Source: Anas platyrhynchos (lineage: Eukaryota > Chordata > Aves > Anseriformes > Anatidae). From it: a stretch of 64,000 bases of DNA. Below are positions 32,009 to 45,226 of the stretch, one piece after another. The notes under the pieces are model-generated. The model did no database searches, was not told where the DNA came from, and was given only the letters and a program-made list of their open reading frames with translations. How positions within the stretch are numbered: the first letter of the stretch is position 1; the number at the start of each line of letters is the position of its first letter. A program made the position numbers and the translations under genes. The stretch spans positions 19,876,001 to 19,940,000 of the forward strand of contig NC_092601.1 in the NCBI RefSeq assembly GCF_047663525.1, written 5' to 3'.

Positions 32009-33053
32009 AATCCTTGTTTCAGTATGGTGAAAGAAATCTGGATGGGTAAATGTGGGTAAACAGCAGTTGCTTCAATCACTTTATTTTTGTGGATGTTTTC
32101 AATATAACTTCCTTGTAAAAAGCAACTGTTGGTTCATCATTGTGTATGTGTGTATGTATCTGAAACACATCTATATATCAACAGTGCCATGACTGCTTTT
32201 CAACTGTTTGGAACATCGGGTTAGTGTTATCTTCTACTTGGATTTAAAAATAGTAAAAAATGGAGTAAAAGTGACAGCCCAAAAGTTCAATATATCTGGA
32301 AAAAAAAGTAACATGAAGCAAGATACCAGTCTCCTAGGTGGAAGAAGGTAAGTGTTAGGGACTAGGAAAGTCACTAAGTGTAGTTAATCCTTAGTTTAAT
32401 AGCAATTAAATAAACTGAAGCTTAATCATACTTTGATAGTCAGCTGAACTGCAGACATTCTGCAGTGGAAGTCTTTGAGTCCCTTTCATTTCTACCAAGG
32501 TAAGATGTATCAACACTCTGCTCTGGCACTTGGCAGTAACATTGTCTTTTCTTTAAGTCGCTTTTTAAAGAAAAATGAATCTTTACAGAAAACTGGAGAG
32601 AGTGAAGTCCTAGTTCTTAAATAAATAAACATCCAAGATTCTTTTAATACTTCACAGATAAAAGCTGAAATTGCCCCAAGTGTCCTGTACTATTCCTTCC
32701 CACTAGTTTTGATTGTGGGAATATTCCATCTCTTCTTGACCATAGCTGCCTGCAACCTGGTTCTGTAACATGAACTCCCTTCTGTCAAAAGAAAGGACAA
32801 AACCCAAGCCAACAGTGCCAGCTGAGAGTTCAGACTCTAGCCTTACATCAGACACAGGCATGGTAGCTGACACAGGTTTTAATAGTTCACAGGCATAGAT
32901 CAGCTTTCAAGACTGAGCAAAAACATTTACAGTTTTTGTTCCCAAACATGCACTGAGAGTCCCAACCCAAGAATATGGAGACTTGTGTACACACAACCAC
33001 CCCCAAGAAAGTTGTCTGGGCATAACTGTGTAGGAGAAGAGATCAATGATTGT

Positions 33054-33059
33054 TTTATT
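33054..33059 (-). terminator. Candidate NSMCE1 polyadenylation signal
   Basis: On the minus strand this reads AATAAA, 135 nt after the NSMCE1 stop codon. A nearer AATAAA (plus coordinates 33174-33179) is only about 15 nt from the stop and less likely to be the main signal, though it is possible. Confidence 0.4.
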
Positions 33060-33193
33060 GTAAGCCTTTTAAAACCTCAGAAAAAAAAGTACACTTAACA
33101 GTGTACTGTTACTAATGAATATAGTCTGGCTATTCTGCCACAGAATGGGGAAAAAAATTAATTGAAAGTAATTTTTATTAACGTAGTCTAATG

Positions 33194-36100
33194 CTAAGAA
33201 TGAAGTCCTTTTCTGCTATCTCTTTTTGATGATGACTGGGACTCTATCCGACTCATATCTGTAAAGAAAGAAAAAAAGCAAAGTTAATGACAGAGAAAGA
33301 AAAAGGAGTGATACAGTATGACTTACAGATTTTAAAAATGCTTTATATATTTCTGTGCTCCTGTTCAGAAATGCCCAATTTCCCTGGTTAAATGGAGAAA
33401 TTCTTAAAGAGTTTCCCATCTTCTTAGAAACTCAGTATTTCCTAATGTTTTTGTGCTGTTCCTATTCATCCCTCAAAACTTTAATGTTACGATAAATGTA
33501 TTCACAGGATCTGCTAGTGCCCATAAGATAGAATTTTTGCAGGTTCAGTGTTGCACAAGGATGGTTAATTCTCAAATATACAACTGAAGCCAGAAACAAC
33601 TGATAATCAACTACAATTGTAAATAATACTGGCAGTACCATGGAATACCACAATTCATTCTTAAGTATTATTACACTTTTTTTTTTAAATGTATTGCTTG
33701 GTACCTGGAATCTCATGAGGCCAGAAATCGTTACAATGAGGACATCGTGGTTCAGCTTGAGCTTTGAAGTACTTTGCAACACAAGGTAAATGCATTGCAA
33801 TTCCACAGGTTTCACATACTTGGCTCTGAAATCAGAAGTGTTACTAGAAAACCTTTCTAATCTATCCTTCAGTTCAACATAAAGTTGTCCCAATACACAT
33901 AGGCAATGCTTTATTCCTGAGAATGGTTCACACATTACAGTTAGAAGACATCGGAAATCAAGGCTGGTAAAGGATAAAGAGTTTTTCTCCTAGAAACTAA
34001 GAAATGCTGTTTTCCTATACGGATATAACTTAGCTTGCAAGCCCAACAACAAGCTGCAATAAAGGAGAGCAATTAGGATGGAAAAAGTAGTATTATGGAA
34101 GCATGTTAGCTGGAAGATGAGAAGATTCAGCGGTAAGGAGCAAGAAAATTTGGTAGTTTTGGAATAGGAGTTCAGGTTGTAACTTCTCACACAAGACCAC
34201 ACTGGAAACTTGCCACATATCAACACATAGTCCTTTAGTAGTGCTGTATATAAATACATGTTCACTCTGAGCCAAAATCCCCAAACCAAAGATGAATGGT
34301 TGTCATACAGAAGATTACCATTTGTAAGGTCCAAAGATAAGACAGCTAGCACTTAACCGTTATGCCTGTTTAAGGATAAGGGTTCATCTCAAGCCTGCTG
34401 GCTTTGGAAAGTAAGACAGCACAATAGTGTTGTTGGTTGGGCGAGTTCCCATCCTCCAAGTTTATACATTTTTTTCCAAAGACAGAAGATAAAAATATCT
34501 ACATTGAAACATATATACATGTGCAATGTTTCCAGATTGCAACACCAGTATTTTCAGGGTCTGTCTAATACTTGAGAAAGTATCACAAACTTTTGCTGTG
34601 ACACAAGCCCATCAAGAGATGCCTGCTGCGGTAATCAAACTCTTACCTGGATGGCAAGGCTATGACAAATGTTACACTTCCTTGCTGTATCTTGGTAGAT
34701 GCTGAGAATGTATTGTTCCATCTCCATTATGCAGCGAGTATGCAGAGTATATTCCCCATTTCTCTAAGGAAACAAATGATGAAGTTAGCACTACCTTTTA
34801 GTTCCTTTTTCCTTTTCAGATCTTCCTCACCACCTGCGAGGAAGCATTTGATAGCCAAGTTTTTTCTGCCATCATGAAACAAACATAGCCAAGCTTTTTC
34901 TGCCATCATGAAACAAACATTCTTACATTGATAAAATGCAAAGCTGAAACACTTTTGATGGGGCAGAATTAATTTAAGAGAGTTGTAAGAAAAAATCTCA
35001 CACCTTTAACGTAGTCCCTGAAAGGTACAGAGGAGCATACATGTTCTTCTTAAAGGCATATGGTTTGGGAAACTTTCATTTGAACATTAGCAGAACTTCT
35101 ACGGTTTTTCTACACATCTAGACATTTATGACTTGAGGTGTCTGAAAAATCTCTCTAACCTAAGAAAACATGTGGCAGCAATTCGGAGATCTATGATGTG
35201 ATAAATCCAGGAGAAAAGGGATTGAGGTCTTACTTTTCGTGGCAAGCAATTGTCACATCCACATGGTAAAACTAATCTCAATTTCTCCAATTTTTCCAAA
35301 AATGCGTTTCTGATACAGGAGATTTCAATGTGCTTGGCCTCACTGCTTTTCAAAGAATTCTAAATGTAACTGACAGTTCTGATCAACCTAAAAAGTTTTT
35401 CCCCAGCTTCTGTTCCAAATTTTAAGTATATCATGCTGCTGTGTACAAATGATGCCTTTTATGTTCTAAGGCAGGGCTGAGCACAGATACCCACACTAGC
35501 TCAGGTACAGGAAACTGAAACCTCATTGTCCTGTGTAGACCTACCGGAGGACTTTTTGCTTGTAAATGTACAAGCTTTTCTGCAAAAATCATTGACTAGA
35601 GTACCAATAAGCACAGGCTTAACAAAGCCATTTTTGCTATCATTTAACAAACAACTACAGTTTCAGCCATCAATCCATGAGAAAATAACAGCTGGACCTA
35701 TTAAAATACAAACACTTTAAAAGAAAAAGCAGTTACCTCAGAGAGCCACTTATCCTCCACAAAAATTTTCAGCACTTGTTCTGCTTCCTTCTTCTTCATT
35801 TTCTTTGTCTTAAGTTGGTCAGCTAAGTTTAAAATATCTGTAGAACAGGCAAAGCCATTTTCTGATAAAATGATTAGGTCCATCTGTCAAAAGAAACATT
35901 TTCAATCATTAAAAAAGCATGCAATTAGATAGACACACCTTATAGCAACATGCAGCTTTTTCAGCACCCATACAAACCATCCATATGTATGGGTGCTGAT
36001 AAATACTGCAGTATATGGCTGGAATGAGAACTGCAGAACGAGGGCCAAAGGCTAAAGCCATCATTGTTACTTTGACAATTTTAATCTTTGCCAAGAAAGC

Positions 36101-39100
36101 ATTTCCACAGTAGAACTGTTCAGTGCTGCCTAAATGAAGCCGCAACCCTTCAGCATTCTCAGAAGTGACAGATCTGTTTCTTCTTATCTGACCTCTGCCA
36201 ATGTTCTTTTGAAGAAAAGTCTTTCACTACTAAAGTGAGATGGTGCACTCTGAATTCATTTAACACTGCTGAACCTGTCTGGCACACAGAGGTTATAGCA
36301 GTATTATCAATTTTCAGAGATTCTCTCAATGGGAATATTCCTGCTACACGTTATCACAGAGCAGAATGCAGAGATTATATGCTAGTAGTAACATGCACCA
36401 TGACAACACCATCTCTGCATTGCTGACATGGCTGTATAGGTTCTACCCCAATAAAGAGGGTGGGAAGACTCTGCATACTACCAATTTAGATGACACTTCA
36501 GCAGCTGTCACAGAACAATCAATACACCTCTTTCTAGTTTGTACAAAACAGTGTTAGAGTGCAAAATCAAGGAAAGTCTAATGGCTGGAGAAATTATGTC
36601 TTCCAAGTGCTAGAAAATTCACTAAAACATGCAAGATACAAAGCTATGATCACAACTCATTAATGTTTGTTGATATGAAACTAGACATTGCATGTTCTGG
36701 CATCTCAGCCCAATAGATCTATTTGGAACTTTAGAAATTTCTCAAATATATGTTTTCTTATTTGACGATCAGCATTCTGAGTAGTTTAATAAACAGAATA
36801 AATTGGCAACAGCAGTAACGACACAATCATTTCCATTCAAATCAGCAAAGGAATAACGTTTTTGTAATAACATTAAAATGTACAGTGTATTACTAAACTA
36901 CTGAAGACAGTGAAAAATTCAGCAATCACAACTGAAACATCTAGGAGAAAGTTGCTGAGGAAGGATGTTTGTCTAACTAAAAGAAGATATACCAAGTCAT
37001 TAACTCCAAGGAGCACTCCCCCATTCACAACTACATTTTATCAATAAGTGATTTTCATTCAACAGGCAATCGTTACTCCCATCTCTCACACCACACGTCC
37101 TATTTGATTTGAGATAAAATTAATTATTAAAGTTGTGCAGGATGGAAACTAAGTCTTGAAAGACATCTCAAATTTTCATTCATTTTAACAGAGTACCTTC
37201 CCAGATAATGTGATTTACTAACGAGTAACTGACATACTTACAGTTTTTCTAAACAATTCTAATTCATTTTCTGCATAGTCAGATGCCATTTTAGTAATTT
37301 CAGTTTCTGCCAGATTCACCTACAAAAAAAATACACTGAATTCAAAGCGCCCATGTGTTCCTACACCATAAATTGTAAAAGATCTCCCAGGGTAAAGAAT
37401 ACATCATCCTGAAATTAAATGAATGTCATTTCTTAAGTGAAATAAATGTCATTTCTTTAAGTGGCACAAAGATGGTACCCGACTCCTTTCTTTAAAACCC
37501 CTGACCTTTCCAGCCACACGTTCTCCAAAGCTGCCTCTGCCTAGTCCAAATTCTTAAACAATCCTACTTCCCACCCTCCATAGCCTGTAACAAAGGGAGG
37601 TAGACAAGTGCAAAAAATTTAAGGCCAAATTTTAAGCTTGTATTAAGCTAACAGAAAAAAATGCCAAATTCTGACACAAGATGCAAAGGAATACAGTAGA
37701 ACTATATTCCACCAGGATAATTGTGCTGCTGGACAGTAGCAGTAAATATTTTGTGATACACGCTTGTTTCATTATGAAGAACAATAACTTATACTTAATA
37801 TTCCTATTGTACACCCTACTGCTATTTATTACTAGCTCAACTTAATTTGCAAAATGACACACAAAGGTTAAAAGCAGAATCTAGTATTAGAAGACCTTCT
37901 CTATGGTCTTTTGAAATCACTATATAACCTTCCTTCTTTGGCATTTGCATTACAGAGCATCCAGTGAAATTTTTTAGCCTATTCTTTAGCACCCCTTTAT
38001 ACTATTTTTTTTTTGAGAAAAAAAAACACACTCATATTGGAGAGCTCCCCGCGTTTTCTAGTTTAAAAATTCCTCTCAAGAAAAAGTCTCCTGTGAAAAA
38101 GAAATCCTACTTCAGCACTTAAGTAATGTTTATGCTAAATAAATCAGACACTGCTATGGTCCTTTCTGCCATGTTCTGTTCCCACACACCTACACTCTTG
38201 GCAGTTTATCTTCACACTTCCACATTCTACAAGTAGCTTCTACAGCAGCTGTCAGCATAACAGTGGAATAGCCCCACAAAAACAAAACAAGACACTGCTA
38301 AGATTAAGTCTCATCGTGCTGGCAGATGCAGCCTTCAGTTCTAACTAACTGATTTTTCTAAATAGCACTTGTATTATATAGTGAAAGGATCCTAAGTAAT
38401 TCAGTCTTCTTAACATCCAAAGATGGCACTTAGATTCAGTTAGGTTTTTTGCCCAGTTTACAATCAGAAGGCATGCATACCTTTTATTGGCACATTATTC
38501 AGAAATTAATTTTAAAGCAGACACAGGAGACTGTACTGTTCCATGGGGTTATGTGTATGCACTCGTTATGAGAAGCCAAAAACACAAGATGGCAGCACAT
38601 CACATACTTACTAAGGCATAATGGGCTCTCCCATCACCTTCAGACATTCCTTTCCGGATCTGCATAAACAAAGGCTGTAACCGGATATTAATTGTAGCGA
38701 TAAAATCATCCAGTTTATCATGTGCATAGTAGACTGAAAATAAGTAAGAAAAAAACACAGAGAAAAAAAAACACATCAGGCAGACCTTTTTATGTGTTAC
38801 CTACTGAAACATTTTTCTTACGTGTAATTAATTGCTAAGTTATTGAGTCAGAATTCAAACATCTCTAGCATTTATGATAAATTCTTTTACAGAAGTACAG
38901 TGGCTTGGTTCTCACAAACACAGGAGTATACCTTCAAAGGCCAATCATGGTATCCTACTGCTCCATTTTTTCAGTTGAAAATTTGAACAAGTGCTGAAAT
39001 AAGTTCTTTTGGCTTCAGAGTTTGAATACCTATGGACTCTGACTCATTTTAACTAAGGAAAATACATAAATTGTGCCATCACCCAAAAAGGACTCCACTT

Positions 39101-40364
39101 CTGGCAACCAGGCAAGATGGAGCTCACAACAGGTTGTGCACATCAGTCTCCTAACAGAGAAGAATCGATAGCACTTGTGCTGCTGAAGTTATTGTCGCTT
39201 AGACATCCTGAAATGACCAAAAGCCCCAAGTAACATTTCAGAAGACTTTTATTTTAAAAGTCTCAAATACTAGAGAGCTAGCAAATAACTTCAGAGCATA
39301 TCAGATCTCAAAATGTGTAATGGAAACTACATTTGCTGGAGTTTTCTGCCTTTTAATAGTAATTGGTTAAAACCACTACTTTGAACTGCATTTTGATCTT
39401 TCCTTTTAAATGGCTCTTTTTGTTCTTACATTCTTTGTCCTTTTCAATTTTGTTCATAAACAATGATGAAAATACAGGAATTTTATTATTTTAATTATTT
39501 TCTGGGAAAATGTGATTGAGATATCTAAAACCAACTAATCAATTAGTGCTAAAAACATCACTCATTTCAGCTTTATTTCAGTTTGTGCCCACCACATTCT
39601 CAAAATTAGAGATGAAACAGATCTCTGATCTGTGAGCAGATATCTGAAAAAAATCATGAGCCGATTACACATTTCTGTACCACTGAAGTCTCAACATGAA
39701 TTTCAAACAAATTAGACAGTACACAACAAAACTTTTGTTCCACATGCCATAAAATTGAGCTTGTTATTGCATGTATTAGAATTAACCAGCTTACAAAATA
39801 ATTAGTCATGTGACAGATCTACTTGAGATGGATTAACAGCATACACTTCGTATTATATTCCAAAGCAAATCTTTCCAAACAAGTATGAAGGAGAACATTC
39901 TGGAAACTTCACAGCTACCAATGTCAAAATATATTTAAAAATATGTATTTACACAGTCTAAAAAAAAAAAACAACTTTGATAAAATAAAAAGTGTTCTTA
40001 CACTTTTCATCAAAGGTGTGTATAAATCTGACGGGATTAAAACTTAGTTTGCATAGTGCTGTGTTGTTGGGTTTTGTTTTGTTCTTTTAACTTTAGGAAA
40101 GAAAGAGAATACGTTGTTGAAGTTTTTGTTGGTTTTGTTTTCTAACTTTTTTTAGGTGGCGTATGGTATTCAGAAATCTAAATATTTGTAAATCGCAAAT
40201 GAAGAAAAAAAATCTCCATCTCTCCACTTTTTCTCCAGAGACACACCTTTATGGATTTCACAGCAGCACCTGTGTAACTTCCTAGCCTCTGATCCTTCCA
40301 TTATCCCATGTGACATCAGGACCTGCAAGAACCGTCGATGAGCATCAGACATCTGAGCTGCCAT
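33194..40364 (-). CDS. NSMCE1: NSMCE1, RING-type subunit of the SMC5/6 complex, 7 coding exons
   Basis: Minus-strand coding exons in transcript order: 40364-40247, 38733-38612, 37319-37242, 35883-35737, 34763-34647, 33825-33705, 33258-33194. They join in frame to 255 aa (human 266). The N-terminal [20 protein letters not shown] and the middle [12 protein letters not shown] match NSE1 winged-helix regions. The C-terminal variant RING has the C4HC3 set C185, C188, C198, C201, H206, C209, C222 and C225. NSE1 binds NSE3/MAGE and NSE4 in the nuclear SMC5/6 DNA-repair complex and has ubiquitin-ligase activity with MAGE partners. The C-terminal tail after the RING ([17 protein letters not shown]) is Ser/basic-rich. 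The first ATG exon starts at 40390, and the frame is open back to that splice site, so a start in an upstream exon cannot be excluded. Confidence 0.96.
34851..34918. repeat. 34-bp direct tandem duplication
   Basis: Two adjacent 34-bp units starting ATAGCCAAG differ at one base. They lie in the NSMCE1 intron just upstream (in transcript sense) of the exon at 34763-34647. Confidence 0.92.
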
Positions 40365-40390
40365 AGCAGCATTCCACCAGGCTTCGTGTG

Positions 40391-40899
40391 CTGCAAGACA
40401 CAGACACTGAAATTAACGCATATATTTACACAAATTACAAATCATACGCCCCAAGCATAAATAAGATTTCAGTTCAACTCTCTACCATTGTATCAGGGCT
40501 CAGCTGATGGCTCAGCTTGTTCTTCGCACACAGACAGTGCCTAACTACCACAGCCTATGAGCACGCTGCCAAGGTCCAACGAGTTCTGCCTAACACTTGG
40601 AGCTACCAAACAGAACGACGCAGGCACTGCGCTGCCATCCCCAGGCCACCTCGGCCGCGTTATGCGCTACAGCCGGCAGCACATCCTGCACAGCTTTGTA
40701 TGGGACGCGTCTGCTCGCTACTCATCCGAGCCCCTTGTCTAGATAGAGCGCAACCTGCTTAGGACAGGAGCCCCTCTGCACGGGCCGAAAAACGCCACAA
40801 GTAAAATAACCTCGGGAAATTCCTCGACCGCGCAGCCAAAGAAAGACAAAAGCTTCCAGAAACCGCCAATCCCGAAGAGCAAATAACCGGCCAGCCCGG
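40391..40899. other. NSMCE1 first intron or 5' untranslated region
   Basis: The NSMCE1 start exon has a good minus-strand acceptor at its 5' edge (TCTTGCAG before 40390), so a non-coding first exon should lie between here and the CpG island. I could not fix its donor. A protein-coding exon is not seen. Confidence 0.45.
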
Positions 40900-41060
40900 G
40901 GCACGCTGCTCCGGGCCGGGACTCGGGTCCCCCGCGTCGCCCCCGGAGGCGGCTCTGGGCTCCCCAACGGCCGCCCGAAGGCGCCGCCGCCGCCGCCTGA
41001 CACCGACCCGCTCGGCGGCGGCCGCCCCGGGCTGTGCGCGAGCGAGCGGAGGCGCGCAGC

Positions 41061-41140
41061 GATGCGTGGTGACGCGTGGTGACGTATGGTGACGTATGGT
41101 GACGCGTGGTGACGTATGGTGACGCGTGGTGACGCGTGGC
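41061..41140 (+). repeat. Exact 10-bp tandem repeat with TGACG half-sites
   Basis: Eight contiguous 10-bp units of the form GACGYRTGGT, the first with one change (GATGCGTGGT). Units alternate between a CGCG form (ACGCGT) and a CGTA form. The junctions create seven TGACG motifs, the core half-site of CREB/ATF factors, spaced exactly 10 bp apart. Factor binding is inference. Confidence 0.9.
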
Positions 41141-41413
41141 GGGGGCGCGCTTCCCGCGGCTCCGGCGGAGGAGGGGCCGGGCGGCAGGGGGAGGGCGGGG
41201 CGGGGCGGGGCGGGGCCTCGCCGCCCGGCGCGGTGGGGCGCGGCCGCGGCCCCGCCCTCCCGAAGTCCCCGGCCGCGCCGCTCGGTGTCGCGGTTCGGTG
41301 TCGCGGCCGCCTGGAGGCCGGCCCGGCTCTGCCTGCTCGCGGGGCAGCCGCGTGTGCTCGCCGCCCGCGCCCGGCGGGGGCAGTGGGAGGCTGCGGAGGC
41401 GAGCGCAGCCAGC

Positions 41414-41448
41414 GGGACGGGACGGGACGGGACGGGACGGGACGGGAC
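41414..41448 (+). repeat. (GGGAC)7 microsatellite
   Basis: Seven perfect GGGAC units in the CpG island, likely in or near the first, non-coding exon of IL4R. Confidence 0.93.
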
Positions 41449-41532
41449 GCGGCCGCAGGGGAGGGCTCCGGGCCGGCAGAGTGACAGCCGGGCGCGGGGA
41501 GCGCCGCGCCGCCCCGGCCGTGCGCCGGACCA

Positions 41533-41541
41533 GGCAAGTAC
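41533..41541 (+). other. Possible 5' splice site of IL4R exon 1 (GC-type donor)
   Basis: The sequence CCAGGCAAGT contains CAG|GCAAGT, the consensus of the minor GC-AG donor class; an alternative GT (AA|GTACAG) lies 4 nt on. IL4R needs at least one non-coding first exon upstream of 45186, and this is a plausible end for it. No transcript evidence is available to me. Confidence 0.25.
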
Positions 41542-41760
41542 AGCGGCGGGCCCGGCCGCGGCGGGAGCTGGCCCCGTGCGGTTCGCCTCGAGCGGCCGCT
41601 CGGTCCGCGCTGCCGGGCTGCGACGGGCGCGGCAGGAAGCAGCGGGCGCGCCGCCGCCGGACGAGCCCTGGGCCCGCGGGCCTCGCGGGAGCCTCGCGGG
41701 AGCCGGCCGGGCCCGCGGGGTGCGGCCCGGGGCGGGGGTGGGGGGGGGGGCATCGGCCGC

Positions 41761-44700
41761 TTCCTCCCTGGGCCCGGCCGGAAAGCCGCTACGGTTCGTG
41801 TGTCGTTTAAACCGGCATTGGCAGGAACACTTCTTACTGAGACTGCTTAATTCAAACACTTTTGAAGCAACTGATTTTCAGGATAAAACCGGTAACATTC
41901 CTAGAAGACTCCTTTCTGCTGGAAGACCTGCTGCAGGAGGCACGAGGGCTCTGACTGTAGCAGAAACCTCAGTAGCTGGGACACGTTTACTTCGATCTGA
42001 GAATCTGTCCCAATAAGCTTGCTCTGAGCCGATGCTGAGCTGCTCCTGAATCTCAGGTTTCATTCTTTAAAATCTATTCCCAGCACATACGGATTCTCAG
42101 AGAGAACTTAATAGCAATTCACGATGAAGACTCGGAACCAGAGAGTCAGAGATGTAGGACTGGGAGCGAGCAATTCTCATTAGGCGCTTTTGTCTCTTTG
42201 GTGTTTTTGTCAAGGTGTCTGTTCTCAGTGATCCCTGTAGTTTCTGTCTGCTATAAATGGGAAAATATCTGAAGTTGCTTGCAAACTATGATTTGTAGCT
42301 CATCAAGTCATGAGAAAGTACTGCATTCGTTACAGGCCGAAATGACGTGTTGTTGTGCCCTTTGCTGTCCTTTGTCATCTCAAGCTTTCTAAAGAGAGCC
42401 TAGTCTAACTGTTCATCTGCACCTCCTCCTCAGTGCAGCATACTGGACTCCAACTTCCAAGTTCTTTTGAAAATCCACGTTGAGGCACCTGCTCTTTTTC
42501 AATACACATGTTCGTTGTGTGGTTGCCTCTAACAGTCTTATTGAGTGTCAAAGAGTAGGTATTGTGAGTTATGTTGCTGCAGGTCTTACATTTGGTATCA
42601 TCACTTGGAGAAAGAAATAATTAAAAGCAGCAGTAATAAGAAATGATTTCCCAACTTCTTTTCAAATTTCGATACAAAATCAGTCGATGAACTTCTGCTT
42701 TGCTTTTTCTTTGTTTTTTAATGCTTATCTCATTTTAGTTTGCAGTTATAGCCAATGCTTTAAATCAGAAAGAACAAGTCGAGCTGGACTTCAATTTAAT
42801 TTTTAAAAAGTCCAGTTCTAAAACAGGGAGTTGTCCTTTACCTCTACAATAGCAGCAAAGGTGAATTAAGCAGTCTGAGGTAGAAATGACTATCATCTAT
42901 GTTCTGGGCATGAGTTACACTTTGACTGTTACACTTTAACTGTTTTGCAAATTATGCCTGTAGATGAAGTAGGACCCTAATTTATTTAGAAGTCCATTAC
43001 AGGTGTTACAATTTTTCTTGATACTAAATGGAATCTTTTCAATCACATTATTTCTTCCCGATAGACAGGAATGAGCAACGATCTGAGCATGTAACTTGGG
43101 CCAATAAACAGGGCTGCTTCCAGCACTGATAAAGATTTCTTTCATAGTTTTTAGGAAAGTCACTTCTGTCATTTACACTTTATTTCCTCGTACATATTGA
43201 GATTACTAGGTTTGCTGTGAACTTAGTATTCTCTGTGTGTTGTATATTCCTCATTAATGTTTATCATCAGATATAAAGAAAAACTGAAGAGCCAGCAGAC
43301 ATGAAAGCTGTTGTCATTTTTTTCATCTTCTCTTGTGTTTAGATTATAGGCCACAACTCTTGTCTTTTTAAAACAAACAAATAAAAGGTTTGTTGTTTCA
43401 TTAGAACTATGGATTAACTCTTTTTTTTTTTATCAGCACATGCAGAACATTTTTCCTATGAGGGAGATATTTTTTTCTCTGTCATCCGCTGATTCACATG
43501 CGCTTATGCGATACAGGATTCTTTGCCAAAGTTTTATGAGTTTCTTGGAACTCCAGTCATGGGACACTATTACCTAACAATGGACCGAAAAGCAAATACT
43601 TCCTCTCTTGTGAACACCAGGAAAAAAAAAAGGGAAAGAGTGTTGTGTGCTGGAGCGCTTTGCCCTTTTTCTCAGCAGCAGAAAAAGCATTTATGTTCTA
43701 CTGTGCTCAGCCATGTTTTGTCTATTTCCAAATGTGTACAGCTTAGCTCTTGAGTGTTCATGAGAAATTCATTTTTAAAGTATGTCTTGTATTTCTGGAT
43801 AAGTAGTAGCTACTGCAGATAAGATCACAAAGAAGTTTCCATTCTGGTCTTCGATTTTCACTCAGTGTTCTCATCCCTTTACCTCTGAGATTGACATCTT
43901 CCATGTTTAATCTTTGGAAGCTTGTTTTAAAGTATGGCTAATCATGCATGTGAGAATGGAAATAGTGTCAGGGGACATGCCTTTTTCTGATGAGCACTGC
44001 GAGTTGGGATATGAGTTAATTATCTTGGAGCTGAATCTGACATGCTGAAGTCATGGTTTACTATATTAGAGGCGGTAGCGTTGTTAAATACGTTGAAGAA
44101 ATTAAGATTCTTTTGCTACAGTTCTCATCAGTTTTATTAATAAATAAATCTATATAAATCAAAGGTCTGTTGTTCTTTCTGTAAAAAAAAAAAATGTGGT
44201 ATTTCTGTCCCTTACTCAGCTGGAAGGTCGAGCTCTTGCCTATCTTGTGTTCATTCTAATTGGCAACAAATATGCAGTAGCTGAGCTTGAGAATCTTGCT
44301 AGTTGCGAGAATCTTGCTTCTTGCTTTGAGACGAGTTGTTTAAGGGAATATGGCTTTGGTAGCATGCCTTTGAGGCTACACAATCTTATGTATACAGTGC
44401 TCATACGCATACTTCCAAAAGGTCATTAAACTTTTCCAAAGCTAATTACTTAACAAGGTTATACCACAGCAGAGTTTCTGATCTGTTGCCAATTCCTTGT
44501 GTCTTGTGTGCTGGTGAAACTCAAATCTGTTTTAAGTGTCAAGGGCTGTCCTACTACTGTAGCTGAATTAAAGCTCAACTTCACTATGCTTCAAGAATTC
44601 TAATATATAAAAGCTGCATAACTTTCCTTCTCTGAAGTTGTGCTCATTGTCTTATATGATGATATATGTTTTACAGCTTCTAATTATTCGCTGTTTTAAC

Positions 44701-45185
44701 GAATCTGCATTCTGTTGAAGCAAAACTTAGAGGTCTTTGCTCAGAACTTTTTCTCTAACTACGGTACTGGAGATAGGACTTGAGGAAATCGTATTACAAT
44801 CAATAGATCAGACACACCTTGCTCTTAAATTCTTCCAGTTATCTGAGAGGAATCACAGGGCTCCAGAGGCATGCTGATACTTTGGTCTGGGGCTTACTCT
44901 TTAAATATGTTGCATACTAGAAATGTTCCTTTTCTAGTAGCTGAAATAAGTAGGCCCACTGCTGAAGTCAATCTAGTATCCTCTGTAATTAAAATTTTAC
45001 AAAGAAGTCATCTAGCTCATTTGTGTTGTTCTTACTCTGCTACACATCTTGTTGAACAGCCTTTAAAGGGATTGGGCACTCCAGGAGATCTGAATCCTAA
45101 CATCTAGCAAAGTAGCAGGACAAACTGCATCCTTACACTACTTGGGACACTGATGTGAGCTTTTAATAATGTCTTTTGTTGGCAG
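41761..45185 (+). other. IL4R 5' intron region
   Basis: AT-rich DNA between the CpG island and the first IL4R coding exon. No recognisable coding sequence or CR1 is seen. One short 18-bp tandem duplication lies at 44289-44324. Further non-coding IL4R exons may be hidden here but cannot be identified. Confidence 0.5.
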
Positions 45186-45226
45186 AATTTCAGCACGGCT
45201 TGACCTTCTGAGCCTGGCTAGTGTCA

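Larger units (their letters stand above)
40900..41760. promoter_or_regulatory. CpG island, probable bidirectional promoter of NSMCE1 and IL4R
   Basis: A sharply bounded, very GC- and CpG-rich block lies between the divergent start exons of NSMCE1 (40390, minus) and IL4R (45186, plus). It is the only such island between them. It contains repeated GGGGCGGGGC GC boxes at about 41197-41220, a TGACG-bearing 10-bp tandem repeat, a GGGAC tandem repeat and G-rich runs near 41716-41751. Shared use by both genes is inference from arrangement. Confidence 0.72.

Noticed and set aside
40722-42016. Open frames of 220-366 codons on both strands over the NSMCE1-IL4R CpG island
   Set aside because: They overlap each other in several frames, consist of Ala/Arg/Gly/Pro low-complexity, and run through the 10-bp and GGGAC repeats. 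They are a composition effect of the island.
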